Assembly: GCF_030530635.1 (NCBI RefSeq)
Contig: NZ_JAUMUL010000012.1
Location: 1-59,700, forward strand
Origin: Actinomyces sp.
GTDB taxonomy: Bacteria > Actinomycetota > Actinomycetes > Actinomycetales > Actinomycetaceae
Reading direction: 5' to 3'
Length of the DNA stretch: 59,700 nt
A model generated the notes under the pieces. It had not been told where the DNA came from, did not search any database, and saw only the letters and a list, made by a program, of their open reading frames with translations. Made by a program: the position numbers and the translations under genes. Below are positions 9,717 to 18,002 of this stretch, piece after piece (within the stretch, counting starts at the first letter, position 1; each line of letters starts with the position of its first letter).

Positions 9717-11891
9717 TCAGAAGGGTGGAATCTCATCCAGCAGTGGAGCCAGGCCGAGATCGTGCAGGGCGTCCGGATAGGGGGTGGACTCGAAGGCGCC
9801 GACTACCTGCCCGGGGCGGGGCCCACGGCTGGTGACCCACGGAGGCCGACCGGGGCGGCCGGAAGCGGTGGCGAGCTTCAGCCCGTGGCGTAGGCGGTTC
9901 ACGAACGCGTCATCGACGGCCTGAGCGAGGCGCTCGGGCACACGCTGCACGGGAACGGCAAGCTGACGCGGCCCGATCCGATGAGCCATGAGGGTGATGG
10001 TTCCGTCCACGTCACGCCGGTACCGGCGGCCGGTCGGAGTAGTCCATACCAGGGCACCGCCGTCTTGACGCGACAGGGTCCAGCCGGGGGTGTGCTTGAG
10101 GCGATGGTGGGCCTGACACAGGACTGTTAGGTTGGTCAGACTCGTGGTCCCGCCGTCGGCCCAGGCTTGCACATGATCAATGTCGCAGCGAGAGGCCGGA
10201 ACCGTGCAACCGGGGAACGTGCAGGAGACATCTCTTGTCTGCACTAGGTCGCGGAGGGCGGCCGGAGGCCGATAATGCGACCGACCTACGTCCAGTACAG
10301 CGCCCGAAAGGGGGTCGGTGACCAGCCGGCGCCAGGTGCCACCGGCCGCGAGGGCGCGGGCGGTGGCGGCGGGCACCGGCACTCTGCTGGTGCCGATGGT
10401 GACCTCCGCCGCCTTTGCAGCAGCGTTCGGCACCTTATTAGGCGCGCCACGGGTGGGCAGAGTCCCACCACCCGCGGCAGGCGCACTTGGCCCCTCGGAT
10501 GCACTCACCCTAAGGCATGTGAGTGCCGCGTAGGGTTCACTTGCCCCAGCGGATGCGGCGGGCGGACTCGCTCCAGTGTCTGGGGGCGGACCCTCGTCCT
10601 CGCCGGTTGCCGGCGGACTGCCGCCGAACTCGGCGGCGTCGGGCAGTAGGTGGTCCAGGGGTACGGTGACATCAACGTTGATGGTGATCCCGGACGGCGG
10701 GAAGACCGGCTCGATCCCTGAGGGCGTCCACCAGGGCCGGGAGGGTTCCACCAATGAGTTCAGCGCCCCGAGCAGCCCCTCCAGTGGTACTCCGTCCGGC
10801 AGAAGACGACGCTCGCCCCCGGCGACCGGAAAGCGGCACGCTGCATCGGCGCAAGCGTGGCCCTCCCCGGTGGTGCCGGCGACTTCCGCGCTCGGGGCGC
10901 TGGCGGGTAAGACGGCGGGGGCGGCACTTTCCGCATCACCCTTGGGACCACCGCTAGACACGCCCCCACGGGCATTTGTCGGGCCGGCCCCACCGGGGAT
11001 GCCCGCGTCGGTAACGTGGGAAACCCGGCAAGCGACGTACTGGATGCCTTGCAGGGTGCGCAAGGTCATGCCGGTGACAGCATCGGCCCGCAGCTGTGCC
11101 AGGGAGCGCTGGTCCCCGGCAGCCCGCGCACTGGCGGCAATGGCGTCCAGGGTTGTGTCCAGTAGGAACGCATCCAGGCTCGGCAACAGCAGTCTCATCT
11201 CATGGACTCCCTCACCCGCCTGGCGGGGACGGGTCACTTGCCTGCGTGCCTGGTTGCGCTTACGTCGATTACCGGCGCCGCCGGGATCCAGGGCGGCCAG
11301 GGCCCGGTCAATATCCCGCCCCAGTTGTGAGGCGGTGCGGCGGGACGCGCGGGGCAGCACCCGCTCCTGCACCGCCACCGCCACCTCAGGATCGGCTTCC
11401 TCCAAGCGCCTCACGATCAAAGCGGTTTTCGACTGGTCCAGCAGACCCGCCCGGTGCAGGGTCTCGGTGGCGGCGAAGTCGGGCTGCAACAGGGCCTGTC
11501 CCCGGTCCAATACCTGACCAGCGCCCTGCCGGGTTAGGCCAAGCCGGCAGGCGATCTCCCCGCCGGTAGTGAAACGCCGCTCCTCCTCAGTGACCAGGCA
11601 CTCGGGCCGCCCGCCCGGCCCCCAGGAAGCCGCGCCACGATTCATCTCCGGTGTGCGGGCCAGGCAGGCAGCCGCCACCCCCTCGCACCAGGACGCCCAC
11701 GCCGCCAGCCGGTGGCAGGCCGCCACCAACTCGCTGAGCACCCGTCCGCCCAGCAAGGCCAGCGCGTCGATACCGGTACCGACACCCCAGCCGACTCCAA
11801 GCCGCGCGGCCGACTCCGCCAGCACCCGGTCGGACGGACTGGTGATCGCAGCCAGCATGCCGTCAACATCAGGGATATCCAGCATCTCCAC
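9717..11891 (-). CDS. DUF222-HNH endonuclease protein (13E12 repeat family), main frame
   Basis: The main open frame encodes up to 724 residues from a GTG. A DUF222 helical domain (about residues 35-300) is followed by a Pro/Ala/Gly-rich low-complexity linker (about 300-480) and a C-terminal HNH nuclease domain at about 555-610. The Zn/HNH residues are visible in CTFPGC, CDIDHVQAWADGG and LCQAHHRLKH. 13E12-type proteins are abundant in actinobacteria, several are LexA-regulated in Mycobacterium, and their role is unproven. The real N-terminus probably lies at 12202 in another frame (see next entry), so this frame may be translated only after a frameshift or from an internal start. dnaE2 follows 36 nt downstream. 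Confidence 0.85.
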   Translation of the reverse strand: MEMLDIPDVDGMLAAITSPSDRVLAESAARLGVGWGVGTGIDALALLGGRVLSELVAACHRLAAWASWCEGVAAACLARTPEMNRGAASWGPGGRPECLVTEEERRFTTGGEIACRLGLTRQGAGQVLDRGQALLQPDFAATETLHRAGLLDQSKTALIVRRLEEADPEVAVAVQERVLPRASRRTASQLGRDIDRALAALDPGGAGNRRKRNQARRQVTRPRQAGEGVHEMRLLLPSLDAFLLDTTLDAIAASARAAGDQRSLAQLRADAVTGMTLRTLQGIQYVACRVSHVTDAGIPGGAGPTNARGGVSSGGPKGDAESAAPAVLPASAPSAEVAGTTGEGHACADAACRFPVAGGERRLLPDGVPLEGLLGALNSLVEPSRPWWTPSGIEPVFPPSGITINVDVTVPLDHLLPDAAEFGGSPPATGEDEGPPPDTGASPPAASAGASEPYAALTCLRVSASEGPSAPAAGGGTLPTRGAPNKVPNAAAKAAEVTIGTSRVPVPAATARALAAGGTWRRLVTDPLSGAVLDVGRSHYRPPAALRDLVQTRDVSCTFPGCTVPASRCDIDHVQAWADGGTTSLTNLTVLCQAHHRLKHTPGWTLSRQDGGALVWTTPTGRRYRRDVDGTITLMAHRIGPRQLAVPVQRVPERLAQAVDDAFVNRLRHGLKLATASGRPGRPPWVTSRGPRPGQVVGAFESTPYPDALHDLGLAPLLDEIPPF

Positions 11892-11944
11892 CGCGTCTGC
11901 CGCATCCGCCGCGTCACCGGCGTCCGTGGTATGCGCATCCGCGG

Positions 11945-12202
11945 CAACGCATCATCGACGGAGCCGGCCGCATCACCGTTGAGACTGCCCGGCACCAGCA
12001 CTCCGGCCAACAGCCCCTCAACCAGGCCCGCCAGCCCTGCACCGGCCGGTACCTGCGCCAGCTCCCCTGCCAGAACCTCCGAATCCAACTCCGCTCCGAA
12101 CCCTGCGGCAGGCGGGCAATCGGCCCCGGTGGCAGGCGTACCTACCCGGCCCACCGGGCGAGTCCCGGTCGGCCGACTCTCAACACCTCCACCTTCGAAC
12201 AT
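11945..12202 (-). pseudogene. 5' part of the DUF222-HNH gene, out of frame with the rest
   Basis: From the ATG at 12202 this frame encodes about 85 residues beginning MFEGGG and including GELAQVPAGAGLAGLVEGLL, the usual start of DUF222 proteins. After about 11945 the frame turns into Arg/Trp-rich nonsense, whereas the downstream frame picks up acidic DUF222-like sequence (DAHTTDAGDAADAADAVEM) between 11950 and 11891. A one-base slip in the GATGATGCGTTGCCGCGG area would join them into a protein of about 825 residues. It could be a genuine mutation, a sequencing error or a recoding site. The start codon sits within a LexA-like box. Confidence 0.75.
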
Positions 12203-12210
12203 ATGTACAC
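12195..12210 (-). promoter_or_regulatory. Degenerate LexA (SOS) box overlapping the DUF222-HNH start codon
   Basis: On the minus strand the 16 bases read GTGTACATATGTTCGA. The gene-proximal half GTTCGA is a perfect half-site of the actinobacterial SOS box TCGAAC-N4-GTTCGA, and the distal half GTGTAC matches 3 of 6. The ATG start (12202-12200) lies inside, so the perfect half encodes Met-Phe-Glu. A -10-like TACTGT (12214-12209) ends 6 nt before the ATG, which suggests a leaderless transcript with LexA covering the start site. LexA binding is inferred. Confidence 0.5.
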
Positions 12211-12268
12211 AGTAGCGCGAGAGTCCGACACGAATTCGCCCCTCATAGTCCTTAACGCTCCCCCGCTT

Positions 12269-12293
12269 GCGAGATGTGCATCACATTTCTCGC
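12269..12293. other. Hairpin / dyad between tdk and the DUF222-HNH gene
   Basis: GCGAGATGTG and CACAT-TT-CTCGC form a 10-bp stem with a 2-nt bulge and a 3-nt loop (CAT). It lies about 100 nt past the tdk stop and about 60 nt upstream of the DUF222-HNH start. It could be a tdk terminator (no T tract is present) or an operator dyad. Confidence 0.4.
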
Positions 12294-12390
12294 ATCTCTC
12301 TCAGCACCCAGCAAGCCGCTTCAACCGGCCCCGCATTGGTTCGACCCGCCCCGGCACCACGCGGCGCGGCCAAGTGCCCGCCCAAGACCC

Positions 12391-13014
12391 TCACTCCCCC
12401 GGCAGTACGCCCCCGGCACCCAGGTAGCACTTGCCGCACAGGGACTCGTAGGTGACATCAAGGCCTTCGATGGCCACCTGATCGCCGTCGAACACGAATG
12501 CATCGCCCACCTTCCGGGCATTGAAAACGGCCTTGCGTCCGCAACGACAGATCGTCTTCAACTCCTCCAGGGAGTGGGCGATCTCCAGCAGACGCCGCGA
12601 TCCGGGGAAGCTCACGGTGCGGAAATCCGTACGGATCCCATAGGCCAGCACGGGAACATCGTCAAGCAGCACGATCTCCATAAGTTGGTCTACCTGCGCC
12701 GGGGTTAGGAACTGCGCCTCGTCGACCAGCACGCAATCAACCGTCTCCCGCGCGCAGGCCTGCGGGTCGACGGCGCGCTCCCCCAGGGCGGAGCGTCGCA
12801 CCAGGGCGCGCACATCGTCAGTGGCTGTGACCAGCAGGTCGACGCGTCGGGTCATGCCCAGGCGGGAGACGACGGTATCGTCACCCTTGGTATCTATCGC
12901 GGCCTTTACCAGGAGCACCCGCTGACCCCGCTCCTCGTAGTTGTAGGCGGTCTGGAGCAATCCCGTGGTCTTGCCCGAGTTCATGGCGCCGTAGCGGAAG
13001 TAGAGCTTGGCCAT
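12391..13014 (-). CDS. tdk: Thymidine kinase (TK1 family)
   Basis: A 207-residue TK1-type kinase that phosphorylates (deoxy)thymidine in the salvage route to dTMP. It has a Walker A loop GAMNSGKT at residues 9-16, the DEAQF motif (VDCVLVDEAQFL) with the catalytic Glu, and a structural zinc site from two Cys pairs, CRCGRK and CGKC. The frame is open further upstream, but that part is Arg-rich and lacks homology. The ATG at 13014 is preceded by AGGA at 7 nt. It is divergent from the PAP2 gene and sits between the two halves of the mutasome. Confidence 0.93.
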   Translation of the reverse strand: MAKLYFRYGAMNSGKTTGLLQTAYNYEERGQRVLLVKAAIDTKGDDTVVSRLGMTRRVDLLVTATDDVRALVRRSALGERAVDPQACARETVDCVLVDEAQFLTPAQVDQLMEIVLLDDVPVLAYGIRTDFRTVSFPGSRRLLEIAHSLEELKTICRCGRKAVFNARKVGDAFVFDGDQVAIEGLDVTYESLCGKCYLGAGGVLPGE

Positions 13015-13186
13015 AGATGTCCTGTTTCCTCTCCCGGAGCGGGGCGCGAGCCCTCTCCGCAACCCCCGGCTCCCCCACGTGGGATAGGAGCCGGTCCGCC
13101 CAGATGCTACCGGGCGGGCTTTCCCCTGGCGCCGACACTCACCGACCACAGGCCGCACCCAGGGTCGGCTTATAGGCTCCTGCCTC

Positions 13187-13909
13187 ATGCAGCAAATCAC
13201 GGTCGCCCCGCGGCGGGACCTCCGACCACATCTCACCCTCACGGCGACGGCGGCATTGTCAGTGTTCGTATGGCTCGCGGTGAGCACCGAGTTCGGAGGA
13301 TCCTTGGCCGCCTACGATCCCGCAGTCACAACCTGGGCAGTGAGCCTGCGCCACGGACTCGTCACGGCGGTGGCGTGGACGTTCACACACTTGGGCGGAA
13401 CACTCGGGTTGACGGCGCTCACGGTGCTCGCTTGCGGGTTTTTCCTCCTGCGCGGCCAGCGACGCCATGCCCTGGTGCTGGCCGGGGCCATGATCGGATC
13501 CTCGCTGCTCACCGTGCTGCTGAAGCTCCTTTTTGCCCGCTCACGGCCCTCAACCTCTCTGCTGCTGGGACAGCCCGCATCCTCCTGGTCCTTTCCGTCC
13601 GGCCATGCGTTCAACACCGGGGTCTTCATGGGTGTGCTGGCGGGCTTCGTACTGTTCTCCGCGATGGCGCCGGCGCGCAAGGCACTGGCGACCGCGGCGG
13701 CCTGTACGGTCATTGCACTGGTGGGTCTGTCACGTGTGTACCTCGCCTATCACTGGCTGACCGACGTACTAGCCGGCTGGGCCATCGCTCTGGCGTGGCT
13801 ATGCGCAGTCGGCGTCACAGCCCTGACGGTTAATCGTCGTCCCCCCGCCCTCCCGGCGGGACTCGGGCCGCGAGCACCGGGAGGTCACCCCCGCATTTCT
13901 CAGGAATAG
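13187..13909 (+). CDS. PAP2-family membrane phosphatase
   Basis: A 240-residue integral membrane phosphatase with about five or six hydrophobic segments. All three PAP2 motifs are present: KLLFARSRP, the central PSGHAF, and SRVYLAYHWLTDVLAG with the catalytic His. Members dephosphorylate lipid phosphates such as undecaprenyl pyrophosphate or phosphatidic acid on the outer face of the membrane; the substrate here is not determined. It converges on imuB, and the two stop regions overlap by 10 nt. Confidence 0.88.
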   Translation: MQQITVAPRRDLRPHLTLTATAALSVFVWLAVSTEFGGSLAAYDPAVTTWAVSLRHGLVTAVAWTFTHLGGTLGLTALTVLACGFFLLRGQRRHALVLAGAMIGSSLLTVLLKLLFARSRPSTSLLLGQPASSWSFPSGHAFNTGVFMGVLAGFVLFSAMAPARKALATAAACTVIALVGLSRVYLAYHWLTDVLAGWAIALAWLCAVGVTALTVNRRPPALPAGLGPRAPGGHPRISQE

Positions 13910-15600
13910 ACGCCGTCGACCCACCAGCGGCCCGAACGGGCGAGCAGCAGGGGCGGGCCGGTATCGGTGACGACTTGCAGGTAGGCACGTCGAGACGCAC
14001 CCCCGGGACGCCACCAGTGCTCATCGACGGGCCAGGGCCCGGCCCAGAACAGAACCCGCCTCCGCGTCGACCGGTTCCCCGATTCAGCGTCCCAGCCCGC
14101 ACCCCATCGTGACGCCGCATCCTCCTCATCGGAGCATTCCACGGCCACGTCCACCGGAGCGGCATTCAACTGGCCCTGCGAGTCGACTCCGACGTCCCGC
14201 CCACCCTCATCCAGGAGCTGCGCGGGCAGCGGCTCGGGGGGCACGAGGGCGGGTGAAGGGGCCGGCAGCGCACCGTTCCAGGGGGCCGTGCCCGGAGCCT
14301 GCGCGGTACTCTCCCCCCAGCCGACGAGGTCGATTCGTGAACGCGGATCCCGCCCGGGATGCGGCCGGGGAACATACAGACCACCGACACCCAGGAGCGC
14401 TTCGACACGTCCGGCGGCGCGATGCGCTCGGCGCTCGGCCTGCTCCCCGGGAGCACTCCACAGACCGGCCTGGGCGGATCCCGCCGGGCTAAGACCTAGG
14501 GCGAGCAGGCGCAGGCGAGTCAGGGGCGCGGCGGGAGGCCGCCCGGAACGGCCGGCCAGCCACCCCTCCAGTTGCCAGCGCACACGGTCGGTGATCTCGG
14601 CGGGCGAGGGCGCGGCACCGAGCAGCCAGGAGCGGCCCAGTTCAGCCCCGTTCTCGCATCGCACCTCCACGCGGAGCTGTGCGGCAGACATTCCCAGGGA
14701 GATGAGGCGCCCGGATAATTGCTCCGCCAGAGAGCGCGCCGCCCAGGCCGCGGTATCCGCACGCTCAAGGGGCGGATCCAGCAGGGTCTGCGCGGCTACG
14801 TCGGCGGCGGGACGGGCCACCCGCGGCAGGGTCTCCCAACGTCCCGAGGCGAGGCGGTGCAGGCGCTCCCCCGCGGGCCCGAAGCGTGCGGCGACGTCGC
14901 GGCGGGGCAGCGCGGCCAGGTCGCCCAGATGGCGCAGACCGAGCCGGGCGAAGTCCTCCAGGAAGGGGTGAGCCTCTTGGCGTCCCCGCTGAGTGGTCAA
15001 GGCGTGCAGCAGGCTTCCCAATGGTTGGGGGGCGAGGAAGTCGGGCGTGGCTCCGGGTGGGACGATGACGCCTCGGCGGGCGGCGAGGATGGCGCCCAGG
15101 AGGGAGTCGGCGATGCCGACCTGACACTCGACCCCCGGGCCGGCGGCCACGACATCGACCAGTGCGGCGGCCAGTGGCTCCTCCCCGCCCGCCCACCGGG
15201 CGGCGCCGCGGACGGTGGACAGCGCCAACCCGGGGCGGGCGACGAGCGGATCGGCGAGAAGCTCGGAAAGAGCCTCCATGACTGTCTCATAGGCCCGCGC
15301 CTCACGGTCGGGATGCGGGCACAGAACAATGAGCCCGGGACACAGCGACCGGGCCACGCGCAGTCGCATGCCCCGGGTGATGCCTAGCGCACGGGCCGGC
15401 GCCGAGGCCGCGATTACGCCTCGTCCACCCACCACGGCGACGGGTGCCAGCGCCGGATCGGGTGCATCGGGGCGACGGGCCTCCAGAGTCAGGGCGACGA
15501 CGGGCCAGTCCGGAGTCCACACAGCGATGAGCCGCGGTTCGCAGGGGTCCGGAGCCGGCTCCGGACCGGAGCTGTTAACGGCGGGGGCGAAGGGGATCAC
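13900..15600 (-). CDS. imuB: ImuB, inactive Y-family polymerase of the mutasome
   Basis: A 566-residue Y-family-like protein. The N-terminus RLIAVWTPDWPVVAL corresponds to the first polymerase motif. At the place of the catalytic SxDE motif it has LSTVRGAARW, which lacks the acidic pair, so it should be non-catalytic like mycobacterial ImuB. The C-terminus carries the ImuB-specific AGPWPVDEHWW and RWWVDGVYS blocks. IDLVGWG at about residue 425 could be the beta-clamp-binding motif. Family role: a hub linking DnaE2, ImuA' and the clamp during damage-induced mutagenesis. The GTG start overlaps the imuA' stop by 4 nt (GTGA), indicating coupled translation. Confidence 0.9.
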   Translation of the reverse strand: MIPFAPAVNSSGPEPAPDPCEPRLIAVWTPDWPVVALTLEARRPDAPDPALAPVAVVGGRGVIAASAPARALGITRGMRLRVARSLCPGLIVLCPHPDREARAYETVMEALSELLADPLVARPGLALSTVRGAARWAGGEEPLAAALVDVVAAGPGVECQVGIADSLLGAILAARRGVIVPPGATPDFLAPQPLGSLLHALTTQRGRQEAHPFLEDFARLGLRHLGDLAALPRRDVAARFGPAGERLHRLASGRWETLPRVARPAADVAAQTLLDPPLERADTAAWAARSLAEQLSGRLISLGMSAAQLRVEVRCENGAELGRSWLLGAAPSPAEITDRVRWQLEGWLAGRSGRPPAAPLTRLRLLALGLSPAGSAQAGLWSAPGEQAERRAHRAAGRVEALLGVGGLYVPRPHPGRDPRSRIDLVGWGESTAQAPGTAPWNGALPAPSPALVPPEPLPAQLLDEGGRDVGVDSQGQLNAAPVDVAVECSDEEDAASRWGAGWDAESGNRSTRRRVLFWAGPWPVDEHWWRPGGASRRAYLQVVTDTGPPLLLARSGRWWVDGVYS

Positions 15601-16505
15601 GCAGTCTTCTCCTGGGACTCACGCACATCCGCCCCGCCGACGACGACCAGCTGCGGTCGCGGCATGGGGGCCGGAACGGCAGGTGCTTCGGGAGCTGCGG
15701 TGGTCAGATGCGCACCCGCGGCGTCGAACACCAGGCGGACCCGCCCGGGGCGGTGAGGGCTGTGGAGGGTCCAGGTCAGGCGTTGCAGGTAGCCCTCCGT
15801 CAACTCCCGCGGCCCCTCCGCCTGCGTACGGCTACCCAGGGGAATGACGCCCGAGGCCGGGTCGTCTCCCGCTTGCAGGCGCAGCGGGGATGCGGTCAGG
15901 ACACGCGCCCCCTCCCAGGGGAAGGGGGTGAGGATCAGGCAATGGCGCTCACGGGCTCGGGCCAGGGCAGTGCGCCGGTCGCGGGGCCGTAGCCGGGATG
16001 CGGCTGTTGCGGAGATGAGAAGGACGCTTACGCCGTCCAGCAGGGCTCCGAAGGCGGCGGTGAGCAGATCGGGCGGCAGGTCTGCGGCGGGGACTGCGAG
16101 CACCCGGGAAAGATCCATGCCGGCCTCGGCCGCGGCGCACCACCCCAACCCCTCACAGCCGATGACACCGCACCAGCCCGTTCGGCTCTGGCGGAGAGCG
16201 GCCAGGGCGAGAAGCGCCCCCACGGACCCGGTCAGAGCAACCACGCCGGCGGCCTCGGCGCCCACCGGCAGGAGCGAGTCGACCGCGGGCTCTCCTGGCG
16301 CCGGCACCGGGGCCGCGAGCGCGGTGGCGCCGTCTACGCGCACGCCCCGCTCGGTGCCGGCGAACACGTGAGCGACCCGCCCGGCCTCTCGGCCACGAAG
16401 ACCGGCATGGTCCTCGGCCCGGGCGAGGGCGGCGCGGGCAGCGGCAAGACGATCCGCGCGCGACGCAATTGCGAGCGCCCGGGCGCTACGACGAGCCTGC
16501 CCCAT
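15597..16505 (-). CDS. imuA': ImuA'-like RecA-fold protein of the mutasome
   Basis: A 302-residue protein, Ala/Arg-rich, in the position of ImuA' directly before imuB. Sequence similarity to RecA is faint: the expected Walker A region is replaced by GSVGALLALAALRQ, which lacks the Lys-Thr of a P-loop. The central LDGVSVLLISATAASRLRPRDRRTALARAR resembles the ImuA/SulA-like core. GGAGGAGG 7 nt upstream fixes the ATG at 16505; the open frame upstream of it overlaps the SOS box and is not coding. The assignment rests on synteny with imuB plus the LexA box more than on motif strength. Confidence 0.8.
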   Translation of the reverse strand: MGQARRSARALAIASRADRLAAARAALARAEDHAGLRGREAGRVAHVFAGTERGVRVDGATALAAPVPAPGEPAVDSLLPVGAEAAGVVALTGSVGALLALAALRQSRTGWCGVIGCEGLGWCAAAEAGMDLSRVLAVPAADLPPDLLTAAFGALLDGVSVLLISATAASRLRPRDRRTALARARERHCLILTPFPWEGARVLTASPLRLQAGDDPASGVIPLGSRTQAEGPRELTEGYLQRLTWTLHSPHRPGRVRLVFDAAGAHLTTAAPEAPAVPAPMPRPQLVVVGGADVRESQEKTA

Positions 16506-16532
16506 GACTGTCCTCCTCCAACAGCAAGCATA

Positions 16533-16548
16533 TCGAACACCCGTTCGA
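16533..16548 (-). promoter_or_regulatory. Perfect LexA (SOS) box of imuA'-imuB
   Basis: TCGAACACCCGTTCGA matches the actinobacterial SOS box TCGAAC-N4-GTTCGA at all 12 defined positions. It lies 28 nt upstream of the imuA' start. A -10-like TATGCT (minus strand, 16532-16527) abuts it, and a weak -35-like ACAATG lies 18 nt further up, so LexA would fill the spacer. The box also faces the divergent PEBP gene, about 125 nt away. Confidence 0.88.
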
Positions 16549-16672
16549 TCCATTGTTGCAAGAATAGCCGTCCTCTCTGACACGTATCGCCTCGGGGTCA
16601 ACGTCTACAGTGGTTGGTATCAGCCCGGTCGCCAGTCCGACCGGTCATCGCCCGATTCCGAGGAGCTCCGCC

Positions 16673-17248
16673 ATGGCCGCAGATCTGACCCGCCCTCGCC
16701 CGCCCTTCCCCTACGACTCTCTTCCCACGCTTCCCGCCTTCACGTTGGCCTCCGCCGACCTCGTGGACGGTGAGCGCATGCCCGACTGCTTCACCGCGGT
16801 ACACGACAACATCTCCCCCGAGCTGCACTGGTCGGGATTCCCGGCCGACACCCGTTCGTTCGTGGTCTCCTGCTTCGACCCGGATGCCCCCTCTCCGGCC
16901 GGATGGTGGCACTGGACGGTGCAGGACCTGGACGTATCAGTCACCTCCCTGGCGCAGGGCGTGGGAGAATCCGACCTCCGCCTTGACGGTGCCGCCTTCC
17001 ACGCCGTCAACGACTCGGGCACGCACGCCTGGTCCGGCCCCTACCCGCCGGCGGGCGACGGCGACCACCGCTACATCTTCGCCGTGCACGCCCTGGACGT
17101 GGACACTCTCGGCCTGGACGACGACGCCTCGGCGACGACCGTGGCCGCTCAGTGCTCCTTCCACGCCATTGCCAGGGCGTTGCTGACGGTCACCTATTCC
17201 CAGCCGGGCGAGCCCGGCGTCGCCCCCTTCCTCCGGGATCCGCAGTGA
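16673..17248 (+). CDS. YbhB/YbcL-type PEBP family protein
   Basis: A 191-residue phosphatidylethanolamine-binding-like protein of the bacterial YbhB/YbcL group, usually cytoplasmic. Motifs include NISPELHWSGFPADTRSFVVSCFDPDAPSP (the DPDAP ligand-site loop), GWWHWTVQDL and the GPYPPAGDGDHRYIFAVHALD block. Function in bacteria is poorly defined. AGGAG 8 nt upstream fixes the ATG at 16673. Its stop overlaps the GTG of the SDR gene by 4 nt (GTGA), so the pair is an operon. Confidence 0.9.
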   Translation: MAADLTRPRPPFPYDSLPTLPAFTLASADLVDGERMPDCFTAVHDNISPELHWSGFPADTRSFVVSCFDPDAPSPAGWWHWTVQDLDVSVTSLAQGVGESDLRLDGAAFHAVNDSGTHAWSGPYPPAGDGDHRYIFAVHALDVDTLGLDDDASATTVAAQCSFHAIARALLTVTYSQPGEPGVAPFLRDPQ

Positions 17249-17994
17249 ATTCCCGACGCCCGCTCGCACTGGTCACGGGAGCCACTTCCGGCATCGGCCT
17301 GGCGGTATGCCGCGATCTGGCCCGGGACCATGATCTGGTTCTCGTGGCGCGCAGCGCCGAGAACCTGGAGTCGTGCGCCGGCGCGCTCAGAGCCGCCCAC
17401 GCCGCCTCGGTCAGGAACCTGCCCTTGGACCTTACCGATGACGCGGCCGTGGCCACCGCGGTAGAGGACCTGGGCCTGGAGAGGCTCGACGTGCTCGTGC
17501 ACTCGGCCGGCATGGAGTCCGCTGCCGCACTGGCCGAGCTAACTGCCGAGCAGTGGCGGAGGGTACTGGATTTGAATGTGGTCGCCCCGGCGCATCTGAC
17601 CCGCCTGCTGCTGGACCCGTTACGCGGGGCGCGCGGGCTCGTGGTTCTTATCAACTCCGGCGGAGGGCTGCGCGTATGGCCGGGGCAGACCCTCTACTGC
17701 GCCTCCAAGCACGCGCTGCGGGCATTCGCCGACGGTTTGCGCGAGGAGGAACGCGGCCGTGTGCGCGTCACCACGATCTATCCCGGACGCGTGGACACCC
17801 CGATGCAGCGGCGCCTGCACCACAAGAATGCCTCCATGGTGGAGGGCGCCGCCGACGGCGGGGCGGGGCGTCCCTACCGCGCCGCGGATCATATGACGGC
17901 GCAGTCGGTGGCCGCGTCGGTGAGGGTGGCGGTTGATATGCCGCTGGATGCCGTCGTCGAGGACCTGTCACTCCGCCCCGGCCGGATGCTCTGA
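17245..17994 (+). CDS. Short-chain dehydrogenase/reductase (SDR)
   Basis: A 249-residue classical SDR oxidoreductase. The Rossmann loop TGATSGIG is at residues 10-17, the NAG-equivalent is HSAG, and the catalytic set is Ser (INSGGG region), Tyr-x-x-x-Lys in YCASK and the YPGRVDTPM loop. The cofactor is probably NADP(H), as judged from an Arg after strand 2 (VARSAENL). Substrate unknown. Translation probably starts at the GTG overlapping the PEBP stop. It converges with trmL, with only 8 nt between stops. Confidence 0.9.
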   Translation: MNSRRPLALVTGATSGIGLAVCRDLARDHDLVLVARSAENLESCAGALRAAHAASVRNLPLDLTDDAAVATAVEDLGLERLDVLVHSAGMESAAALAELTAEQWRRVLDLNVVAPAHLTRLLLDPLRGARGLVVLINSGGGLRVWPGQTLYCASKHALRAFADGLREEERGRVRVTTIYPGRVDTPMQRRLHHKNASMVEGAADGGAGRPYRAADHMTAQSVAASVRVAVDMPLDAVVEDLSLRPGRML

Positions 17995-18002
17995 GGCGCC
18001 TG

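Noticed and set aside
16506..16601. Upstream extension of imuA' to an earlier start
   Set aside because: It would cover the SOS box and -10 element; the ATG at 16505 has an excellent ribosome-binding site.
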